A stretch of DNA of 10,215 nt from Chthonomonas sp. UBA2391. GTDB taxonomy: Bacteria; Armatimonadota; Fimbriimonadia; Fimbriimonadales; Fimbriimonadaceae. The stretch covers positions 1 through 10,215 of the forward strand of contig DDSL01000067.1 of assembly GCA_002343825.1 (NCBI GenBank), given 5' to 3'. The position numbers and the translations under genes were made by a program. The notes under the pieces are model-generated. The model worked only from the letters and a program-made list of their open reading frames with translations. It ran no database searches and was not told the DNA's origin. Shown piece by piece: positions 7,382-10,215 of the stretch. Each line of letters starts with the position of its first letter. Position 1 is the stretch's first letter.

Positions 7382-8076
7382 CCAAACCAAGCGTCGGCGG
7401 CGAGGACGCTCATGGTCTCGCCGTCGACCGCGCAAAGGAGCTCTCCATCGGGTCCGATGCCGATTGCGTCGGCGAGGTCTCCATTGGGGAGCTGGTACTT
7501 CTTGCCCGGAGTGTCATCAAACATCGACCAGATGGTCTTGAGATCGGACCAGTTATTCGGTTCGGGCAATAACTGGAGCTGTTGGCCCAGCGCGGCGAGG
7601 ATCTCTTGGGGCTGTTTGTGGCCGGGAATGTTGGCGGCTCGGTGCTGCAGCGCCTCGGGAAACTCCTGGACCGCGAGATTGAGTCCGAGCCCAACCACGG
7701 GGATCAAGACTCCATCGGGATTTTTGATCACATGGGTGATGAGCCCGCCCACCTTCTTGCCGCTTAGGACAAGATCATTGGGCCAGCTGATGCGGGCATG
7801 AGATGCTCCAGCGGCGGCCAGTCCGACGGCCATCCCGATGAGCCAGGGTTTGGGATGGTCGGCGTAGTCGTGGAAGATCAACGAGAGGGTGAGAGATTCT
7901 CCCTGGCGGCTGTGCCAGTCACGGTTGAACCGCCCAAAGCCCTGTGTCTGTTGGTGGGCAAGAACGGCACCGATGCCCGCCGATTGGCCCAATGCCACGA
8001 GGTCATTCGCGTGGGTTTGGGTGCTGGCGAGTTCGACGTGCTCTTGGATAGCGCCGGATTGGAGCGGAGACTTCAT
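7363..8076 (-). CDS. birA: Biotin-[acetyl-CoA-carboxylase] ligase, monofunctional
   Basis: This 237-residue cytoplasmic enzyme activates biotin with ATP and transfers it to the lysine of a biotin carboxyl carrier domain. It starts directly at the catalytic domain, with no N-terminal helix-turn-helix, so it should not act as the biotin-operon repressor that E. coli BirA is. Motifs are the substrate Ser-Thr (LASTQTHAND, 16-25) and the biotinyl-adenylate loop QQTQGFGRFNRDW (42-54). Also present are SWPNDL (98-102), the catalytic lysine in GKKVGGLI (Lys108) and GLGLNL (129-134). The C-terminal SH3-like domain has DAIGIGPDGELL. The loop is unusual: GFGRFNR replaces the common GRGRxGR, but the Arg matching E. 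coli Arg118 is kept. SWPND replaces the usual KWPND. The ATG lies 6 bp after the upstream stop, so translation is probably coupled. No carboxylase gene is visible in the window. Confidence 0.9.
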   Translation of the reverse strand: MKSPLQSGAIQEHVELASTQTHANDLVALGQSAGIGAVLAHQQTQGFGRFNRDWHSRQGESLTLSLIFHDYADHPKPWLIGMAVGLAAAGASHARISWPNDLVLSGKKVGGLITHVIKNPDGVLIPVVGLGLNLAVQEFPEALQHRAANIPGHKQPQEILAALGQQLQLLPEPNNWSDLKTIWSMFDDTPGKKYQLPNGDLADAIGIGPDGELLCAVDGETMSVLAADAWFGQSSSS

Positions 8077-8084
8077 CTCTCCTT
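8077..8084 (-). promoter_or_regulatory. Ribosome binding site of birA overlapping the upstream stop
   Basis: On the minus strand, AAGGAGAG directly precedes the birA ATG. The AA belongs to the TAA stop of the upstream gene. This is one of only two clear Shine-Dalgarno sites in the window, both inside the 7363-9639 operon, and it suggests coupled translation of the two genes. The GGAG-to-ATG spacing is short (2 nt). Confidence 0.6.
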
Positions 8085-8574
8085 AATCTTGGTCGATTTG
8101 AAGCTCCGCGCGTGCGGCGATTTCTTCGGCCAGAATTTCGTAGTTTGCCTCCATTCCGTTGCGTTCCCAGCCGATTGGGGCTTTTGTAGGGCCGCTGACA
8201 ACGTAGCCCGGAGGGCTGATTTTGACCGAACCTTGAGCCAAGATCAGCACAAAATCATCACCGGAATGTCGTATTGCGCGAATATCTCGGTAAGGAATTC
8301 GCCGCGAGGTCCCGGGTCGCTGGATCTCGAGGTCCGAATCGTGCAGGAGGTAGCTTGTGGCGGCGGCGGCGAGATGAGCAATGTCGGCGGCGGCGCTTCG
8401 CCCAACATCCAAGATCGCGCTTGCTGTTTGCTTGAGATCCTTGCCGAGGGTTCGTTCTCCGGCTCGCTTGAGGACACTTTCCCCCTTGCGGGCAGCCTTT
8501 TCACGCATGCCACTGGCACCTTGTTGGAGCCATCGAATGGCAGGATCGGGTCGGTAGCGGACGATGGAGTCCAT
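8083..8574 (-). CDS. Hypothetical protein with helical N-half and PH-like C-half
   Basis: I do not recognise this 163-residue protein. It has no signal peptide or clear membrane segment. Residues 1-80 are helix-prone, basic and alanine-rich, with an AAADIAHLAAAATSYLL stretch (61-77) that is moderately hydrophobic. Residues 81-125 read as alternating beta strands (DLEIQ..., RRIPYRDIRAIRH, DDFVLILAQGSVKISPPG). This pattern resembles bacterial PH-like domains, but only by eye. A final helix (NYEILAEEIAARAELQI) ends the protein. The ATG at 8574 has a good Shine-Dalgarno site, AGGAG, 5 nt upstream. It sits 45 bp after the mcsB-like gene and 6 bp before birA, so the three are probably one transcription unit. 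Possible jobs include an adaptor or regulator for the kinase, but nothing in the sequence proves this. Confidence 0.8.
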   Translation of the reverse strand: MDSIVRYRPDPAIRWLQQGASGMREKAARKGESVLKRAGERTLGKDLKQTASAILDVGRSAAADIAHLAAAATSYLLHDSDLEIQRPGTSRRIPYRDIRAIRHSGDDFVLILAQGSVKISPPGYVVSGPTKAPIGWERNGMEANYEILAEEIAARAELQIDQD

Positions 8575-8589
8575 AGGTTCTCCTATAGA
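8570..8589 (-). promoter_or_regulatory. RNA hairpin enclosing the RBS and AUG of the 163-aa gene
   Basis: In the minus-strand RNA, UCUAUAGG (8589-8582) pairs with CCUAUGGA (8577-8570) around the tetraloop AGAA. This makes an 8-bp stem with one G-U wobble. The Shine-Dalgarno AGGAG (8584-8580) spans stem and loop, and the AUG (8574-8572) lies in the 3' arm. The wobble pair is a C-A mismatch in the plus-strand RNA, so the fold favours the coding strand. The structure would hinder ribosome access on transcripts that read through from the mcsB-like gene. Confidence 0.4.
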
Positions 8590-8592
8590 ATA
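8587..8592 (-). promoter_or_regulatory. Weak candidate -10 box before the 163-aa gene
   Basis: TATTCT on the minus strand fits the TAnnnT core of a -10 box. A transcript started about 7 nt downstream would begin in the loop of the RBS hairpin and so would lack its 5' arm. There is no supporting -35 box that I can defend, so this is a possibility only. Confidence 0.2.
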
Positions 8593-8619
8593 CGCCGCCC
8601 AGCGCGCGGGGTTGGGACT

Positions 8620-9639
8620 TTAGAGCTTTTCGAGCAGAGGGCGAAGGCGTTCGGCCCGGCGTCGGTCTAGGTGGGGCGCCGATTCACCGCTTCGGACGTC
8701 GAGGGCTCCGATCCATTCATCGATCCGTCGGGCGCTGACGGCGGGCCCGAAATCACCCATCGCCGCCGCCAACCGAACCCAGGCCAGAACTCGGAGGGCG
8801 TCGCTGAACTTGATCTCGCGTTGCCTTACGGCGAAAACCACCGCCTCTTCGACCAGCCGATTCCGCTCGGTGGTATCGATGGCCGCGCGGGACTCGGATT
8901 CGCGCTGGAGCAAGAACTCGATGGCCCCGCAAAAGCTGGAGTTGAATGATTGGGTTTGGCTGATCTGAAAGAATGCCCCTACACCCCTGCTCGACTCGCC
9001 GAAGAGCCCCCGGACCACGACCCCGCGATCGATGAGCGCCTCGAAGACGGACTTGAGTTGCTTGCCGTGGGCCAGGGCGACAAGGTGCACGAGAGCCGAG
9101 GCGCGTTGGCCCGAGCCGAGGTTGCTGGGAGAGCTGGTCAGGAATCCGAGCCGGGGGGTGTGGGCAAATTGGAGCTGATTTTCGAGTTGGCTGTGGGTTC
9201 CTTGCAGCTGGTCGAGGGCTCCGGTGGGATTCCAGCCGGGGCTCAGGACCTGAAGCCGAAGGTGGTCTTCTTCGTGGATCATCGCGGACTGAGAACGGGT
9301 GGGATCCACCAGGAGCCAGCGATGGGGAAGAAACGTATCGAGATCGGGAGATAGCAGCCGGGAGCTCAAATAGAGATCCCGCTCGACCTCGCTGAGCCGA
9401 CTGAGGTGTTGCCAACCTGAGAGCGGCTGAGCATTGAGGAGCCGGCGAGTGACTTCCTCCAAATCGGTGGGAGCGGCCGCGCAAGGAAAAGGATAGGGCG
9501 GCAAGTTCCGCGCCACGCGGAGCCGGGTGCTGAGGACGATCTCTCGGTGGGGACCATCGTCCGCCAACCACGCCGCTGGTGGTGCTGAGCGGGTTACCCA
9601 CTCATGCCACGTTTCGGTCGGCAGGCTGGCCATTCTCAC
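8620..9639 (-). CDS. mcsB: McsB-like protein-arginine kinase with Ser in place of the active-site Cys
   Basis: This 339-residue protein is related to McsB, the ATP:guanido phosphotransferase-fold kinase that phosphorylates protein arginines and marks them for ClpCP degradation. B. subtilis McsB has about 363 residues. Conserved elements are IVLSTRLRVARN (34-45; Arg39, Arg41), LLSPDL (95-100), HEEDHLRLQ (122-130; catalytic Glu and Arg128), GQRAS (Arg179), VVRGLFGES (208-216; Arg210, Glu215) and FFQIS (223-227). The segment that reads LTSCPTN in B. subtilis is LTSSPSN here, so Ser170 replaces the catalytic Cys167. The C-terminal phosphoarginine-pocket motif RDxxRA is LDRRRA (324-329). The start is GTG at 9639 or ATG at 9633, two codons apart; GTG fits the promoter position better. 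It heads a likely operon with the 163-aa gene and birA. No mcsA is adjacent. Confidence 0.85.
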   Translation of the reverse strand: MRMASLPTETWHEWVTRSAPPAAWLADDGPHREIVLSTRLRVARNLPPYPFPCAAAPTDLEEVTRRLLNAQPLSGWQHLSRLSEVERDLYLSSRLLSPDLDTFLPHRWLLVDPTRSQSAMIHEEDHLRLQVLSPGWNPTGALDQLQGTHSQLENQLQFAHTPRLGFLTSSPSNLGSGQRASALVHLVALAHGKQLKSVFEALIDRGVVVRGLFGESSRGVGAFFQISQTQSFNSSFCGAIEFLLQRESESRAAIDTTERNRLVEEAVVFAVRQREIKFSDALRVLAWVRLAAAMGDFGPAVSARRIDEWIGALDVRSGESAPHLDRRRAERLRPLLEKL

Positions 9640-9646
9640 GTGGACG

Positions 9647-9652
9647 ATTTTA
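9647..9652 (-). promoter_or_regulatory. Candidate -10 box for the mcsB-like operon
   Basis: TAAAAT on the minus strand matches the -10 consensus at five of six positions. It ends 7 nt before the GTG at 9639 and 13 nt before the ATG at 9633, so the transcript would start at or just before the GTG. There is no Shine-Dalgarno site, which again suggests a leaderless message. A GACGA/TCGTC inverted repeat (9643-9647 and 9666-9670) spans this promoter and could be an operator, though five-base arms may be chance. Confidence 0.4.
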
Positions 9653-9670
9653 CTTGGACTCTTGGTCGTC

Positions 9671-9676
9671 TAGAAT
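9671..9676 (+). promoter_or_regulatory. Candidate -10 box for the exported HEYGH protein gene
   Basis: TAGAAT matches five of six -10 positions and ends 8 nt before the ATG at 9685, with no Shine-Dalgarno site in between. A weak TTTACT lies 16 nt upstream at 9649-9654 and would overlap the opposing promoter. Transcription would start at or next to the ATG. Confidence 0.4.
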
Positions 9677-9684
9677 CTTTAGCG

Positions 9685-10215
9685 ATGTTGCTTTGGACGA
9701 TGTTGATGCTGGGCCAGGTGGCCGCGCCGGAAGATCAGGCGTACATGCGGGAACTGCGTCGGGGCCAAGAGAAGGCGGTGGACCTGATGATCCGGGTGGA
9801 CCTGCAGCCGCTCGCCAAGCCCCAGAAGTCTCCGAAGCATGGCTGGGACTTCCCCCACGTCGCCAGTGGATTCGGTCGTCCGGCAGGGAACGAGGGGCCC
9901 CTCAACCTCCGGTTCCGAGTCTTCTCTCAGTTTCGGCGGACTCAGGGAGACATCGCCGACCCGATCACTCGGATGCTGATCCGCCTTTGGGACCAGAACT
10001 ATCGGCGTTTGCAACTGGACCACGGGGCTCGGTTTGCCCGCCTAGTGGATGTCTATCTTTGCTTTGGCGGAAAGGCGGGCGGCGAGCAACTTTTTGATCA
10101 AGAAGAGCGCAACGGCCAGATGGTCCCGGTCAACACGATCTATCTGTATGAGATCACCAGCTTTACCGACCCGATGGAGATGGCCCGAGAGATCGCCCAC
10201 GAGTACGGACACGCC
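9685..10215 (+). CDS. Exported protein with HEXXH zinc-protease motif (3' end outside the window)
   Basis: The frame is open from the ATG at 9685 to the last base of the window, giving 177 residues with no stop. The N-terminus MLLWTMLMLGQVAAPEDQ looks like a signal peptide with an A-A cleavage region, though it lacks the usual positive charge. A middle part is rich in Arg and aromatic residues (LNLRFRVFSQFRR, RLWDQNYRRLQLDHGARF). The visible part ends in AREIAHEYGHA, where HEYGH (172-176) is the HExxH signature of zinc metallopeptidases; the two His would bind zinc and the Glu would be the catalytic base. The third zinc ligand and the family lie beyond the window. I recognise no specific family. 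It is divergent from the mcsB-like gene across 45 bp that carry candidate promoters for both, and it has no Shine-Dalgarno site. Confidence 0.72.
   Translation, partial: MLLWTMLMLGQVAAPEDQAYMRELRRGQEKAVDLMIRVDLQPLAKPQKSPKHGWDFPHVASGFGRPAGNEGPLNLRFRVFSQFRRTQGDIADPITRMLIRLWDQNYRRLQLDHGARFARLVDVYLCFGGKAGGEQLFDQEERNGQMVPVNTIYLYEITSFTDPMEMAREIAHEYGHA

Noticed and set aside
7798..8670. 290-codon plus-strand open frame across birA and the 163-aa gene
   Set aside because: It is antisense to two genes with good starts and ribosome binding sites, and its product has no family features.
8753..9601. 282-codon minus-strand frame overlapping mcsB in another frame
   Set aside because: The mcsB frame has clear family motifs throughout. 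The alternative product is Arg/Pro/Ser-rich low-complexity sequence.
9579..10097. 172-codon plus-strand frame over the mcsB start and the HEYGH gene
   Set aside because: It crosses the divergent promoter gap and gives a Pro/Arg/Gly-rich product. The frame from 9685 has a signal peptide and an HEXXH motif.
1..10215. tRNA, rRNA, CRISPR array, insertion sequence or tandem repeat
   Set aside because: I saw no cloverleaf-like segment, spaced direct repeats, transposase motif or terminal inverted repeats. The window is almost fully occupied by protein genes.

Overview
The window is GC-rich and gene-dense. It carries eight complete protein genes and two partial ones, with intergenic gaps of 46 bp or less. 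I see no rRNA, tRNA, CRISPR array, insertion sequence or convincing intrinsic terminator. The combination of a McsB-type protein kinase, a fused propeller/phosphoesterase secreted protein, an ROK kinase and many genes without a Shine-Dalgarno site suggests a free-living, non-proteobacterial lineage. Armatimonadota (Fimbriimonas-like) is my best guess, but it is an inference from gene style and not a database result.

Layout. (1) 3-248 (+): C-terminal end of an unrecognised gene. Its stop codon shares a CTAG palindrome with the stop of the convergent gene. (2) 245-3674 (-): three co-oriented genes, transcribed ROK sugar kinase -> group 4 glycosyltransferase -> MFS_3 exporter. They form a plausible carbohydrate/envelope operon. 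(3) 3713-4891 (+): acetyl-CoA acetyltransferase with a full catalytic triad, divergent from the ROK gene across 38 bp. (4) 4937-7381 (+): large exported beta-propeller/phosphoesterase fusion. (5) 7363-9639 (-): probable three-gene operon of mcsB-like arginine kinase -> 163-aa unknown protein -> monofunctional biotin-protein ligase. The last gene overlaps the phosphoesterase gene tail to tail. (6) 9685-10215 (+): start of an exported protein with an HEYGH zinc-protease-like motif, divergent from mcsB and cut by the window end.

The most interesting points are the following. The McsB homologue keeps the catalytic Glu and phosphate-binding Arg residues but has Ser170 where the family has its active-site Cys, and it has a degenerate phosphoarginine pocket and no adjacent mcsA. 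Two divergent gene pairs have -10-like boxes 6-9 nt before start codons that lack Shine-Dalgarno sites, which suggests leaderless transcripts. A predicted RNA hairpin encloses the ribosome binding site and AUG of the unknown operon gene. The ROK protein has lost two of the three zinc-binding cysteines.
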